Positions 36,179 through 48,256 of a stretch of DNA of 64,000 nucleotides are shown piece by piece. Under the pieces are notes generated by a model, which saw only the letters and a list, made by a program, of their open reading frames with translations, did not search any database and was not told the DNA's origin. Within the stretch, counting starts at the first letter, position 1, and each line of letters starts with the position of its first letter. The stretch covers positions 2,046,001 to 2,110,000 of the forward strand of contig JACTVC010000001.1 in assembly GCA_018417955.1 (NCBI GenBank), given 5' to 3'. Source of the stretch: Laccaria trichodermophora. Taxonomy: Eukaryota > Basidiomycota > Agaricomycetes > Agaricales > Hydnangiaceae. The translations under genes and the position numbers were made by a program.

Positions 36179-36905
36179 TCAAGAGTAATCTTGCGCAGAA
36201 ACGTTTGCACTTTTCAACACATCGAGAGCGCCCAACGCGACAAGTGACAATGTCGTTGAGTGCGCGCTGACTCCGAAGTTGTTGTTGTGCTCAAAGAGGT
36301 GGAACTGGTAGCCGTGTGAATAGGGATTTATGGGAGCGGTGGTCACTGGCGACGATGGGGAGAACTGTGGGAAACCGATCCTCGCCGCCGTGCTCACCCT
36401 CGGGACCTTTGTGGTGGTGCTCGTGGTGGTGCTTTCTGGGGTGTTCTTCAGGGGCAGGGGGCGGGTGAGGGGGCGGGTGGTGAGGGTGGTGGAAAAAGGC
36501 TCCTTCAACGGCCATCCAAACGCACCACGGAAGAAATTGATGATTGTTAAGGTCTTTACCTGGATGCGGTTCCTGAATCGGTCACGTCCTCTGCACGGGT
36601 GGTGCTGAGCAGGTCCGTTTTCCCCTGCTAAGCCAGCAGCGTGGGGCGCAGGAAGCCATGCTGCGGAGTCCGCCTGGTTGGGGACGAGGAGTCCAAAGCG
36701 TAGGTGTTTGAAAGCTGGGTTGTTGACGTTGGGGGTGGAGAGGCTGCTCGTTATTAGGAGCTCGGAGTTAGGAACTGCGCCTGCTTGGACTATTTTCAAA
36801 GGAATTGTGCATGTCAGTAGGCAATCAGAGCATCGAAGGAGTTGGAACGTACGAAGACCAGTACATACTGCCCGCGATGATGGTGACGAGGGCTGTAAGT
36901 TTCAT
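36179..36905 (-). pseudogene. His/Pro-repeat protein, truncated second copy
   Basis: Duplicate of the gene at 23122-24199. The signal peptide exon (MKLTALVTIIAG, start at 36905) and the RNRIQVKT...FFRGAFGWPLKE domain are kept. At the start of the His/Pro linker the frame slips, so the linker is read as Thr/Ser/Pro-rich (TTSTTTKVPRV), while the HHPHHP and EHHHKGPEG reading survives only in another frame. A second slip restores the original frame before PYSHGYQFHLFEH. The membrane helix and tail exon are missing; after NNFGVS the sequence is unrelated and ends ...SAQDYS. The frame remains open throughout, so a shortened secreted product is possible, but I treat it as a pseudogene. Confidence 0.7.
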
Positions 36906-37850
36906 TGTTACGGCGAGAAATTCAAGAGATTCTAAGAAGATATCAGTAAAATTCGCAGTAGCATTAGGGATACGCACAGAGTTATACAAGAAGAAGTGGT
37001 GACCTAGGATGATGAGGCAAGGATGTTTCGAAGTCCGACTTATCAATCGCAGCTTGATTTCCTCTCTGCTTCCGCTTTTGACGCTTCCGCCCTTGAATAT
37101 CTAAATCCTTGGGCTATCCAAATCTCCACGATTTTTGTCTAGAAAAGCGGTGACCCAGGATGACTGCTAAAAGTTCTAAGCAGCACCGCAATATGCACAA
37201 CTTGTCTTTCGAGCAAGTTTCGAGTCATGAAGGCTCCAAGAAACAATTCGTTTCTTCAAGCGTAGCGAAAGCCTCATCGTCCACGTTGGCCATGCAGGTC
37301 GACAAGTTCTACTTATCCTGAAGTAGAGAATCTGCTTCGCCTCAGCAGCCTGGTGTGTAAGCTTCTTTCCCAATTCTTCCCCATGATGAAAACCCACCAA
37401 CTCTCAACCCAAGCTGTAAGCAGGGTCTATGTTAAGAAGTTTGCGAGACTTCAACATAATCAGTCGGATTCTTAGACACACCCGTTTCCCCTCTGCCCTT
37501 CGTACTTCCGATTCCTATTGTTAAACCCTGTCCATGTTCTGCATATGGCGCCCACTTTGACGCACTATGCACGTTCCCGCCAGTGGTTTTAAGAACTCCT
37601 CTAAGTTCACACAAGACCAGCTTGACTGACTGAAGAGGTCTACTGCGGCCGCGGGGGAACAAGCTCACTCTGGATCCACGGCTATCTCGTTTTCTTAGGT
37701 GTGTACTCATTTTCCTGAGATGTGTTCAAATTAATAGTTTAGCACAGCTAGAAACCCAAGAAGGAATCACATACGGCTAATACTGTTAAGACGCGTTTAC
37801 CTGGTGTTTACAAAGAGGAGGGCAAGAGCGTAGCTGAGGACACCGCGTTT

Positions 37851-38939
37851 GCCTTACTGGGTCGATCTCGTCGCCAATCTATTATCACATTCACCAGTAC
37901 TATTGTTTTCCGTTTGCCTTATGACCAACACTCGCTGATCCTGTCGCCAATCTGTCATCACTCATTCATCGCCTTGACGGAACTACTGATCTGGGTTTAC
38001 TTTTACTTCTCTGGGGGTGAATTCTGATGTTAATATCAGAATTCCACTACATCCTCAAAGAGTTTCAACCGTCCAGATTCTGCACCACTGCCTTCTCCTC
38101 CTAGTTGTTGTTCAGTCCATCATCCGGTTGCAGCGCACCAAAGAGTACGCTGTATGGTCCAACCTCCGCTGAAACGCAAGCATTTGGTTCGTTCGGTGGT
38201 AATGAGGGCATTTCGGGTGGGTACGATGAATCCGTGACATCGACATGCCCTGCATCTGGCTGCCCACCTCACATTAACTTTCACACACACCACATTCAAA
38301 CGCTCGACACTGCATATACCGGCATCTATCCAGCAAATGAGTTCGACAATCCGTCGATCAAGAGCCCTCGGCGGAGTTGACCTTGCGCCTTCCCGCATCC
38401 GATTTCTCAGCTTTGCTTGTGGCCCAGCGGCGAAATTTAGAGGAAACGGGGATGATGAATCACAGTCGTTCTGCCAACACGGCACCAGTGAAGTTAAGCG
38501 CCTGTATCACAATAGTTGAGTCGGACATTAACAATCTTGCATCCGAGCTCCCATGTCTTGTCTTCAGTTTTCACACAGATACACATCTTATTCAAACGCT
38601 CGACACTGCTTGTACCCGCATCCATTCTAAAAATGACCTCACCAGTTCCTCGAAGTGGTGCTGGCTTCGTCGAATTTGTGAAGTTGGGCTTCTGTCATTC
38701 CGCAGTTTGTCAAGTTTGTATGTGGCCCAGCGGGGCAGATGCGAAACGTGGATGAAACAGGGGGATGCACATCATGCACCATAGCCTTTCTGCTATCCAG
38801 ACGAAAACTAGTGAAGTTGGGCGCATGACCAACAACACGAGCCAGGGTTCTTCCAAACTAGATTATACTTGCGGTGTCTCCGCCTTGCTTAAGAACGAGA
38901 GGCCGAGCATGATGTCCAGTGGAATTCAATCCTCTTACG
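37851..38939. other. Upstream region of membrane gene B, internally duplicated
   Basis: Contains two diverged tandem copies of a ~300-base unit (about 38270-38510 and 38565-38830; shared CAAACGCTCGACACTGC and TGTGGCCCAGCGG). The same unit appears once upstream of paralogue A at about 5950-6050. It therefore seems to be promoter-proximal sequence copied with the gene. Confidence 0.55.
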
Positions 38940-40066
38940 ATGGCCCGGTCTTGCTTCACGCCAGACGGCAATGAAGCTCTTGGAATTGGAAGCCGTACAC
39001 ACCTCTATGCACAATCCCTTCTTATCGGTAAGAACCCCTTTCCTACTGATATGTGTGAACTAATCTTGGCCGTCGTAGTCTTCATCTCCTTAATCGTGCG
39101 TAAACGCAGCAAGCCACATACTACTGTGACCTACCTCTGGCGCCTCCAACTCTACACCTTTGGCGCACTCGCCATAGCCTGCATTTGCCAACGAAGCAAA
39201 GGCAAACTTAGCATGTTCTATGAAATCGTCACCTACCACGCTGGAGCTCTGCTCCTCTGGAGTGCAATTGTTGGGGTGATGATTCAAAAGGGCGATTCCC
39301 CTTTGACACTACAACACTACGTCCCAGTCAGCATCGGGACTAGTTGTAAAAAGAGAAAAATAGATATCGCCCTTCCGACCCTAACCCCATGGTTCATTTT
39401 TTTGGGATGCCTCACCTACATGGCTTTGGCCTGGGTCATTTTCTACAAAGATTCGAGCTGTGACCATGGCACCGGCCCGGGCGTCCGTTGGAAGCTCTTG
39501 TGGACTCCGCCGCCCCTCACCATCAACGGTACCGACAAGGGTAGCCTCTGGGTTCTCCTGGACCTTTTTGTCCCTATGGTGGCCTTCATCCTCGTCCCAT
39601 TTGTTCTGCGCACGGCACCGTGTTGCAAGCACTTTTTCTCCTCGTTCTGCGCTAATGTCCTCCCTGTCACCTACTTATTATTTTGGGTAAATGAGATCTA
39701 TGGTATTGAGACATCCATGATGATCAATTCCCCGCCGTTGGATAGAAGTGCGCAGTTCGAATTGAACTTTGGACAGGTCAATGCGTTCTCTTTCTCCTCC
39801 GTTAAACGCTGACTTTGTGCAGATCCTAAGTCTTGTTCTTGTGATGCCTTATATGGAGAGGGTTTTCAATGAGGTTCGTTCTCCAGTCTCTTCTCGATCA
39901 ACTACCTGTTAATTGGATGTTCAATTCTCATTTTACTGGCAGTTTTTTGAAATGTATCGCACCAAGAAATTCTTAAAGAACGAACGGTCGACTGAGGTAA
40001 GTGTATGCTAGATCGTCTGACGAGTAAATCATATCTTTTGTTCGACAGTTGATCCCAAATGCCTGA
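38940..40066 (+). CDS. Uncharacterised multipass membrane protein, paralogue B
   Basis: Five exons (38940-39027, 39079-39776, 39823-39873, 39943-39996, 40049-40066) give 302 residues; introns are 46-69 nt. The start MARSCFTPDG aligns with MPLPPHACFTPES of paralogue A. Shared features are the GIGSRTHLYAQ motif before the first helix, YLWRLQLYTFGALAIA, a W-S-A-[IM]-V-G helix, LLFWVNEIYGIE, the NFGQ exon end with its GTCA donor, and the MPYMER motif. The C-terminus (FFEMYRTKKFLKNERSTE then LIPNA) is shorter than in A. It appears intact, unlike its neighbours in this duplicated region, so it may still be functional. Family unknown. Confidence 0.75.
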
Positions 40067-40663
40067 ACTCCTTTTCTGCTTGGCATGTGACTTGCTCTCC
40101 CTTCTTCACTTCAACGCCTTCCTAGTCGCAGCCTGAGCGCAGGCTGTAATCCCAGTCATATTTCTTTTTTTTGCACATTTTCAAGTTCCCCTCTGTACAA
40201 TACGGCCTTGACTTGTACCTTTGAACTCTTACGCCTTCCTAGTTACAGCACAGGCTGTACTCCCAGTCAGATTTATTTTCTTGGAGATTTTTGAGTTGTT
40301 GCAGTTGATCTTTGACTGTGACTCTCCCTTTGACTCACATGTTACTTACTTCGAAGTTGTATATTATCCTGTACTCTCGTTGTCATATCGTGATCCTTAC
40401 TCGTGTCCTCAGTGCACTGGACCCTTATCCTTTCGTTCCATGAAATAATTGGTTTGTTACTTGATTCTGACCAGGTTTAGATACAGGACATGGCCCATGG
40501 GGGCCTTGAATGCGGGAGAGTCTCACGACTCATGACTCTGATGTGTGAAAGCAGCAGACTCAGTGATGTTGTGCAACGGCATGTTTAAGTTGCTTCTTGG
40601 TAGTGGTGTGTGAAGTCATTTGGAATGCCCACGTTCAGTCTTGCAATTATTACATGATGTCTA
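40067..40663. other. 3' flank of gene B, no gene
   Basis: T-rich sequence with two related short blocks (CTTCCTAGTCGCAGCCTGAG near 40121 and CTTCCTAGTTACAGCACAGG near 40232). Homology to the transferase block resumes at about 40605. Confidence 0.35.
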
Positions 40664-41187
40664 TTATTCTTGAGCGGTCCTCTTGACGCCATCCTTGACC
40701 GCCTGCCAGGAAGCCCTCCCGGACACCTCCTTGAACCAGCTAAATAACAAACCACATTAACCATGACGACGACAGTCAGATCCATGGACACGTACCGATC
40801 AACGTTGGGCTTTTATTCTATGACGTTACTCCCCGCCGCAGGGAGGTATGAGCCGTATGCAACGTGAAAGATATCAGCGAGAGTGATTTCCTGCAAGCAC
40901 ATAGGTGAGTATTGTCATCAGATGGTACACACGATATGAGACTGACATCTCCAGCAAGATACTTCTGCTTTCCCAGGATCATGTCATACACATCCAGATT
41001 CTTGCCCAAGGCGGAGATTGCCACCTCATAAACCGCAGGGTCTGGGGTTAATCCATGGTACCTTGGGTTCAAAAGAGTGTCAGAACGCGATACAATGTGG
41101 CAAGACCAAATCGGCTTACTTTTTGAACAAGTTTTCGGCAACGGCTTGGGACGCGTGTGGATGGAAGTTGAAGGCTTCGATCGAGGA
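40664..41187 (-). pseudogene. Glutathione S-transferase pseudogene
   Basis: Second copy of the GST at 25389-26266. Exons 5, 4, 3 and the 3' part of exon 2 can be aligned with intron borders still recognisable. Exon 4 has a nonsense change (TCA to TAA at 40813-40815, after VIE), the normal stop is lost (ending TAQE), and the whole N-terminal thioredoxin domain with the glutathione site is absent beyond about 41187. It cannot encode a functional enzyme. Confidence 0.9.
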
Positions 41188-41463
41188 TGGCGCTGTGGGA
41201 CAATTGAGCTGGTGAGTGACTTGTCTCGAGAATTATTGAATAATAAAAAGGCAATAACATTGCGAAACACGTGAAAGAATTTACAGAAAAAGACCGACAC
41301 GTGCCCATATTCTTCCTGACCACTGGCAGGGGTCTCCAGAACGTTAAGCAGGGCAACTTCATGGTAGCTGGCTGGCAAGCGAAGTCATTGCCCCCATTCC
41401 GACCATCATGGGAACTAATTCTTACTATGGCACTACCTGTAAATATCATTCTTGACGGCTTTC

Positions 41464-43738
41464 CATCAGCAAAACGTCCAATTACACTTTGGTAACTTAG
41501 ACTTTGATGTTTGCAACTTTGAGCAACTATTTCAACTTTACCGTGAACTTTCACTTCAAGAATACAACTTTGACTTTGATTTCTACTCTTTGAGCTACTT
41601 TATGAATGTTTTGCACTTTGGAGTTTCAAACTTTGAAAAGAGACTAAAAATTATAAAATTAGAATACTGAAGGCTATATCATGAGCATGATAATCCATAT
41701 AGCTATTTACGTGGGAGGCTTGGACAGAGTCTAAACAATCATTAAAATAAAAGTTGTGAGGAAGGCGCATTGCACCATCACAAACACCCATCAGATGCGC
41801 ATGAAAGCGCAATGCTGTGATACCGGATTGAAAGGAAAGGGCGGACACTGCGTGTGACGAGCAGCCCACGGAAGCCTTCGATATCTTGGGGGCCCTTTCC
41901 TCCATGAGCCGACTGCCCAAATACGTTCTTAAAACATTCCTCGCGTGCCAGACTTGTCACTGGGAGTGAAGTAAATGGCGAGAGCGGAGGCGTAGACGTG
42001 CAGGAGGTTGGGGATTGGGCGCATCGTGTCGGCTGAATATGGAGGCATTAAGCATGCCCCTAGCTTGGAAGTTGACGCGTGCAGCGGCTAACGGACTGCT
42101 TGTGAGGGTAAACAATTAGTATTGTGCAGGATGGACGAAGCAATGTAGGTACTCAAGCACTCACCATTCATGACCTTTTCCCATTCCTCATCGAGTCATG
42201 ACCCAGCGTATCAGCTCGTTCCCCACACCCACGTCCTTCCGGCAGAATTTACGTGTTAGATTTGAATGTTGAAATTTCGTGTATGCGTTATCGTGGTCTT
42301 GTTCGTCCTTCACGTATCACTTCGGTTTGTGGTAGGTAGTCGTCACAGATTCACTTGTGAATCCTCATCGTCGTGTGTGTCGAGCTGACTGCTTGTGAGG
42401 GTGGAGTGACTGAAAGTGAGAAGAGAGCGGAATATGATGGCAAGCAAGGTTATATCTAGTAGCCAAAGTAAGTCCTTGAAATGCGATTAGAGGAATGACT
42501 CGAGTAACGTACCTCAAAATGATATGGCAAGATGAACGCTGTTTTCATTTTTGCGCAAGTTGAATTGCCCGACCCTCAGGAGGATGGCGCGATCACGAAT
42601 TCACGTGACCTTGGTTCAAGTTAAAAATTTTCGCGCTCTTTCTTCCTTCCCCACCTGTCCCTGCCATCCTCTTTGCTGGTACTGTTTGTATCGATTGGTC
42701 GCTGCTCACTCTCTTCTCCACCTGTCTTACCTCCACGTTCCTCCACCCACTGTGCCTCTATCCACTCCTCTGCTTCTCCCTGAATTTCAAGTCTTGCTCT
42801 TAGATGGCAACCCCTTAGGTGATAGATCTACTAAGCATTCGTTTATCTGTTCCTTTAGACCCTCCTTGAAAACACGGCCTTCCTAGGACAGCTCAACATA
42901 TCTCCCTTCAACGACAACTGGATCTTGGAGTGCAGTAGTATGCCTCTCCAGTGGAATGAAGCTGTCTTGCGCAAGTCTTTTTTTTCTATCTCACTCGCGG
43001 ATGGGGTATTGATTCGACTTCTCTCTGATATAGTTTCTGTTGCAGATCCGGTCTTTCGTTGTGAGTGTGGGAGAATGGAGCATTGGTGTGCACCGTTCCA
43101 GACTCCTTGGTATTGCATACTGACGTGCAATTTCATTGCTCCCCCAGACCACCAGACGAACTCCACAACTACCACTACCACAACCAAGACACGACGATCA
43201 TGAAGATGACCGCACCGTGTTCATGATAACGATAGCGAACCACAACGACGACGCGTTTCCACGACCACGTCCACGCAACCACGACCGCCACCATACCCAT
43301 GTGCAATCTCATTGCTTCTCCAGACCGCCAAACAAGGATAGCGGTAGCGGGAAGGTTGAATAGCGGCGACTGGATGGATGGAGGTGAGAAGTCGCCGAAT
43401 CAGCATTTAGCTAGGGCTTCATCCACTTACGTCTACCATACATTATCTGTATTAGATACTGAACATCAATACCATTACTATTACCTTCTTCCGATATATA
43501 ACATGCTTGAGATTCAAAGTTACTAAATAAGTTGATCAAAGTGTGCAAGCAAAGATGCCAAAGTGCTACGGAAAGATGTATTTGAAAGATGTTTTTCAAC
43601 TTTGGAAAGTAGTTCAACAACTTTGAAAGTTCATGTACCTTACTTTCCAAAGTTGTTGAACTCTCGCAACTTTCACAACTTTACAACTTTGCAAAGTTGC
43701 GAAAGTTGCCCAAAGTTCAATGGGACGTTTTGCTGATG
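41464..43738. mobile_element. TIR element with ACTTTG-rich subterminal repeats
   Basis: Left end CATCAGCAAAACGTCC is matched inverted at the right end (43723-43738). Both ends are followed inward by many copies of ACTTTG / CAAAGT (41480-41660 and 43600-43720). The core holds short coding-like pieces (minus strand near 41930-42040: IPNLLHVYASALAIYFTPS) and a CCA/ACC-rich simple repeat at about 43130-43330, but no transposase. The terminal CATCAGNAAAA resembles the Plavaka end. No clear target duplication was seen (TC left, TA right), so the borders may be off or mutated. Confidence 0.55.
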
Positions 43739-45932
43739 TACCCGTTTACACGAACTTTCAATCAACCCTGTTAGCTTTACCCCCAATGAGCAATGTCAGA
43801 GTAAATACTCACCCGACCGAATGTCGAGTAGGAGAACTGGATAGCTTGAGTCTCTACTTCCGAAGAAAAAAATGGAGGCGCCTGAGTGGTAGGTAGTAAT
43901 AGGCTAGCAAAGTTGGCGATTGTTGGGGACGGCGATCAAATTCGTGTTGAACGTTTGTTTTGGTCGTTGTCTCTTTCCACTATGTTCTTACCACGATGAG
44001 TCGACAATGCGCACATATAACCACCTCCAATGTTCCCCACGCTGCCTCGTTTAAACAATCCCCGACCTATTGATATTGCATGCATAATATTGCATATAGC
44101 CACCTCCAACTCACGTACGGGCATCTCCCTCATTCTTTCTTCCCGTTTTGCAACTCCTTATCATAGCCATTAGCTGCATCGGGGGCATTCGCAGCTCTCG
44201 AAGCTGACATTTTACTTGTATACATACTCGCAAAAGGCCGGCTGCGTCCAGCATGCGAGGAAATTCAATGGCGTGTCCGGAATACCACCTGGTGGAACCA
44301 GCTCGTGGATCTCGACGCTTGGCTTATGGGACCTACAGACATTGCATTTGGCATCCATCACGGACACACTTTTAGGCCTTCCCCTCAATCCGCAGAAGAA
44401 CTCGACACACCGGTTTCTGAAACTTTTCAGTGACTTCCTCTCATCAGTTCTTGCACCCAACGATGTTAAAACCTATGCCTTGCAAGTGGAAGTGACGAAT
44501 AATAGAAGGGGTGTCGATTAGCTTGAAAGGAGGTGGTCGGGAATCCAACTTGACACTGCTGGAAATGGGTCCTGAATATTTGAATGCTGGCCCCTCACGG
44601 CCTTAACTAGCTATCCTCTTGGACGAACAGATGCTCTGGCTGACGGCGGACAAACTTATGAACCCACCACCCACTCACGCCTTCTCGCCCACTCCCAAAA
44701 TCGGATGAATCATCCTGCTGGGCTCTGTGCTCGCCCCCCTCACATACCAAATACGCACTATTCACGCAAACCCCGCGTAGGCGGACAAACTCGTCCCGCA
44801 GGGTGTGCTATATCTCATGCCCAGCAAGACAGAACCCATCATCGTGAAGAAGTTCCCCGCGAATGCCGATGAAGATGGGAAGAAATGATGCATATCGCTG
44901 TTGTGCGCCGTTCACGTATGTTCTTTCTCTCTGTGTATTTGTCTTGTCACGAACTTACTCGCACTATGAAGTTAAAGCAAGAGGATCCCTCTATATAGGA
45001 CCACTACCTCTGAAGCGGTACTTTCCCTCCGTGCATGAGGGCCCAAGCCCCTCCTCGTTTCAGGTACCTCCTCTGCCTTGGCCGGGCGAATGTTCAGTTG
45101 TATCCTGCTCGCGCGCTGCGGTGTAGCCGAGAGCGTTGTGTGCACTGGTGTGGGAGAGGGAAGTACAGATGTCAGTGTATGAAAGGGGTAGGCAAGACAC
45201 TGGTTATTTTGATGGGTGTTGCAAGGTTGCAGGGGGGGTTGCTGATGCGCTCTTGGGTGCTTCTTCATTGACTGGGCCTACTCCTGCTCCTACGTCCAAG
45301 CCTTCTACATCTTCCACCACCACCACCGCCACAGCAACTGCAGCCCCATACAACTCGCCATCACAATCACTATCTTCAAATGCATGTCAATGCATGATCA
45401 ACACATCATATATATGAGGCACTTTAGGGTGGGTTGAAATTTAGGGCAGGCTTATCTCATCTATACTCTGTCACTCTGTCTCAGGCAATTCTTAGCTATT
45501 TTCTATGCATGATCTTAGGTTCATTTAAAGTATATTCTATTACTAGTTGAATAATATGTACAGACAAAAGCCAATTTTATTTGTTTCAAATGAGCTAGCA
45601 TGTATGGTTGATGAGGCTGAAAATCCCAGCTCTAGCCAGCTCAAGCAGTAGCCAAGCCAGATCAATTGGCTCAGCTATAATTTCAGCTCAGCTGTTGCTT
45701 GAACCAGCTAAAAGCCGAAGCCGTGGCAACACTAATTCAGATGGCATGACGAGTAACAGGACAATGGTATGGTCTTTGTTGCTCGTAGTCAGAACTTGTA
45801 GGTACATAGAATAATATATATAACTCACCTTTGTGGCTCGTAGTCAGAACTAAGGAGCAATGAAGGTGCGATCCAAAAGTCATATAGTGTGCTTATGTAA
45901 GGGTCATCCTTACACCCCTCCCTGCTGTAAAA
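43739..45932. other. Gene-poor interval with relics
   Basis: A minus-strand frame at 44212-44460 (CVEFFCGLRGRPKSVSVMDA, several Cys) and a plus-strand frame at 45136-45417 with a Thr/Ser/Pro-rich end look coding-like but have no recognisable family or exon context. At 45734 a GGCAACAC end followed by TA marks the right border of a transposon remnant related to the one entering at 63957. Otherwise nothing was seen. Confidence 0.35.
45600..45734. mobile_element. Transposon remnant, right end (…GGCAACAC|TA)
   Basis: The sequence ...TTGAACCAGCTAAAAGCCG.. to GTGGCAACAC followed by TA mirrors the left end of an element entering at 63957 (GTGTTGCCATGGTTTGGC... GGTTGAACC). Its left end was not found upstream, so it is truncated or its border is not recognisable; the start coordinate is approximate. 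Confidence 0.5.
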
Positions 45933-46374
45933 CAGTGGTCTCATGACCTTTTTGACCTCAGCCAAAAGGTCAGGCTGAAAAATGGGTCATGGCCAATTTG
46001 ACTGGGTCAGGCTGATGGTCAAGGGGGTCAATGGTCATGGGAATAGAACTCAAGAAGCAGCAGAGCTGCCAAAGACTCTTCCAGATCCACTGGATTTGAC
46101 AGGTCACAGGAACTGCCTTCTGCACCTCACCCAATTTTGTCGCCAGTGTAGGGTCTTGAGTACATGGCATAGATATTGTAAATTTACATTCAAAGCTCAT
46201 AAGTGATATTGAAATGGCCTCAGGTCAATTTTTTTCCCAAAAAATGAAGGTATGGTGAGTTTTTTAACTTATTTTTGTTCTGGCCAGCTGGTTCTCACGA
46301 CCAATTTCTGACTGGTCAGTCTTTTTGACTGACCCCGGCCTGACCGGTCATGACCCAGGTCATTGACACCACTG
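45933..46374. mobile_element. hAT-type MITE, 442 bp, 8-bp TSD
   Basis: It begins CAGTGGTCTCATGACC and ends in the imperfect inverse (...GGTCATTGACACCACTG), flanked by the exact duplication CTGTAAAA at 45925-45932 and 46375-46382. The interior is full of GGTCA/TGACC motifs in both orientations, which are candidate transposase-binding subterminal repeats. CAGTGG ends with an 8-bp duplication are typical of hAT elements. Confidence 0.88.
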
Positions 46375-48256
46375 CTGTAAAAGATTGGTAGGCTTGCAAT
46401 TCATCCTAGTACTCCATTTTCTTCTTCCAAATGTCCAACACGGCATTATCCTTCATCAAATTCCCAGCCAGCCACTTGTTGTGTTCCTTTCCAAGTCCTT
46501 TCCATCTGACCTTGTACTGCACTCCATGGCAATACTTATCACTCCTCCACCTATTCCTACTGGAATTCAACAAAATTTCCAAAAAGGCATTTTCACATTC
46601 CCTTCCTACTGGACTCCTGCTGGACTCCCACTGGACTCTACTGTACCGAACTGTATGGTGGCAATGTAACGAATAACGCCGCCTTGATTTTGTTGCTTAT
46701 TTCAGGTAAAGTAACGCATAACGCTGGCCATGTTGCTACGAAAATGACCAAAAAAAAAAGTCCATTTTTCAAAAATTTCTTGCTCTGCCGGGCTACACAT
46801 GCTAAGATATAGGTAGGATATCACCCCAGGCATCACCAGCATTGTTGTATGCCCAGACATTCTCCAAATTACCACCAGGGCATAGCTGACCATCCACTTC
46901 TGTCACATCGGCAACAGCAACACAGAAATCGCTCTCTTCCCTCGACACCTTAATATCCATCTCTTGCTGAATGACAGATGTCAGTGGAATGTCTGTGTCA
47001 TCACAGTCCTGTTCAGTCTCAGGTTCATCAGGAACATCAGCCTCTAAAGGAGTTGCGTCAAGAATGCCAGCGTCGCCAATCTTGGCTTCAATCTCCTTCC
47101 TAAGTGTTTCCTCTGATTTTAAGTATTCTTGGTAAGCTGCTTTGGTTTTGAGGCTTGTGAGGCACTGCTCCCCAAGATTCCATTCACCAATGGTGCACTT
47201 TTCCCAAGCCTAAAGACCCATTGCTAGTTAGTTCGAGAAATGAAAAACAAATAGCACTTGTGCATACATGTTTGATGATCTCATGACCACTGGAACCTGA
47301 AAGAAAGTTGTAAAGATCAACGATGGGTTTGACAGATGCATCCCAAAGGGTTGGTAGAGATGTCATGAAGGTGACTTGATCAGGGGTTAAGCCTTGAGCT
47401 AACTGGCTTGTGTGGCTTGCAACCAAAAAATCTAAAGCCCTTTGATGCAGGAAATGCTTCAAAATTTGTTGTATTCCAACATCAGCAGGCTGAAATATCC
47501 CTGTGCCTATGAACAAATTAGAAATTTCGGTAATATATTATCAAATGAATGCTTACAGTTTCCTGGGACAAAGATGAGGAAGACGTTTGGAAAATCTTTG
47601 AAGACATATACATGGAATTCTTCACTGATGTGAACTGGTTAACAGTCAATATAAAGAATGGCTTTCTGATCACTTGGGAGAGCATGGAGCTCAATGTAGG
47701 CCTGGACATATGGCTTGAGAATGTTGACCATCCACTGTTTTAGGGTCAGAATTTAACTTAATGCCCTGAAACAGCAAATAGATACCTCTTTCATTGTCTT
47801 CAAAGTACTAAAATGGCTTGTCTTTTTCTTGCTATCTGCAACAGTAAAATCAAAGCTGAGCATGATCACGTCATCAATGCCTTTGGCTTTTGAAGATGGG
47901 AGTGATGCTTTCGTCTTCCCGCTCCAAACCTGCTGAAAAGGCAAGATATCTCCAACAGGGGTGCTGGCGACACAAAGAGTGTAAGCATGCTTTTCTTCCT
48001 TACCAATAACATCAACCTGTCAATCACCCTTCTTGGCATAAGTTTTGTTTTTTGTCATGAGAATTATAATGCCTGTTTGGTCCATGTTAATGACTAAACC
48101 AGGTGGAATATCATAGAAATGGATTAAATGAATGATTCGGAAGAGGGCTCGTTCACACAATACAGGTGCGTCGTTTGGGATGTGAGCAGCAGCACGTGTC
48201 CCACATCGAACACTCCAATCAAGGACACTTTCCAGAAATTGGCTAGAAATTGTGAC

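Larger units (their letters stand above)
36266..41190. repeat. Segmental duplication, second copy, split by 37851-40604
   Basis: 36266-37850 matches 23508-25180 and 40605-41190 matches about 25300-25890, in the same orientation. Between them lies a 2.75-kb segment carrying the second membrane-protein gene and its upstream region. About 120 bases of the source (25181-25300) are missing at the junction. Confidence 0.8.

Noticed and set aside
45136..45417. Possible small secreted protein with Cys pairs
   Set aside because: The Cys spacing does not fit hydrophobin or other known patterns, there is no signal peptide in frame, and no exon support.
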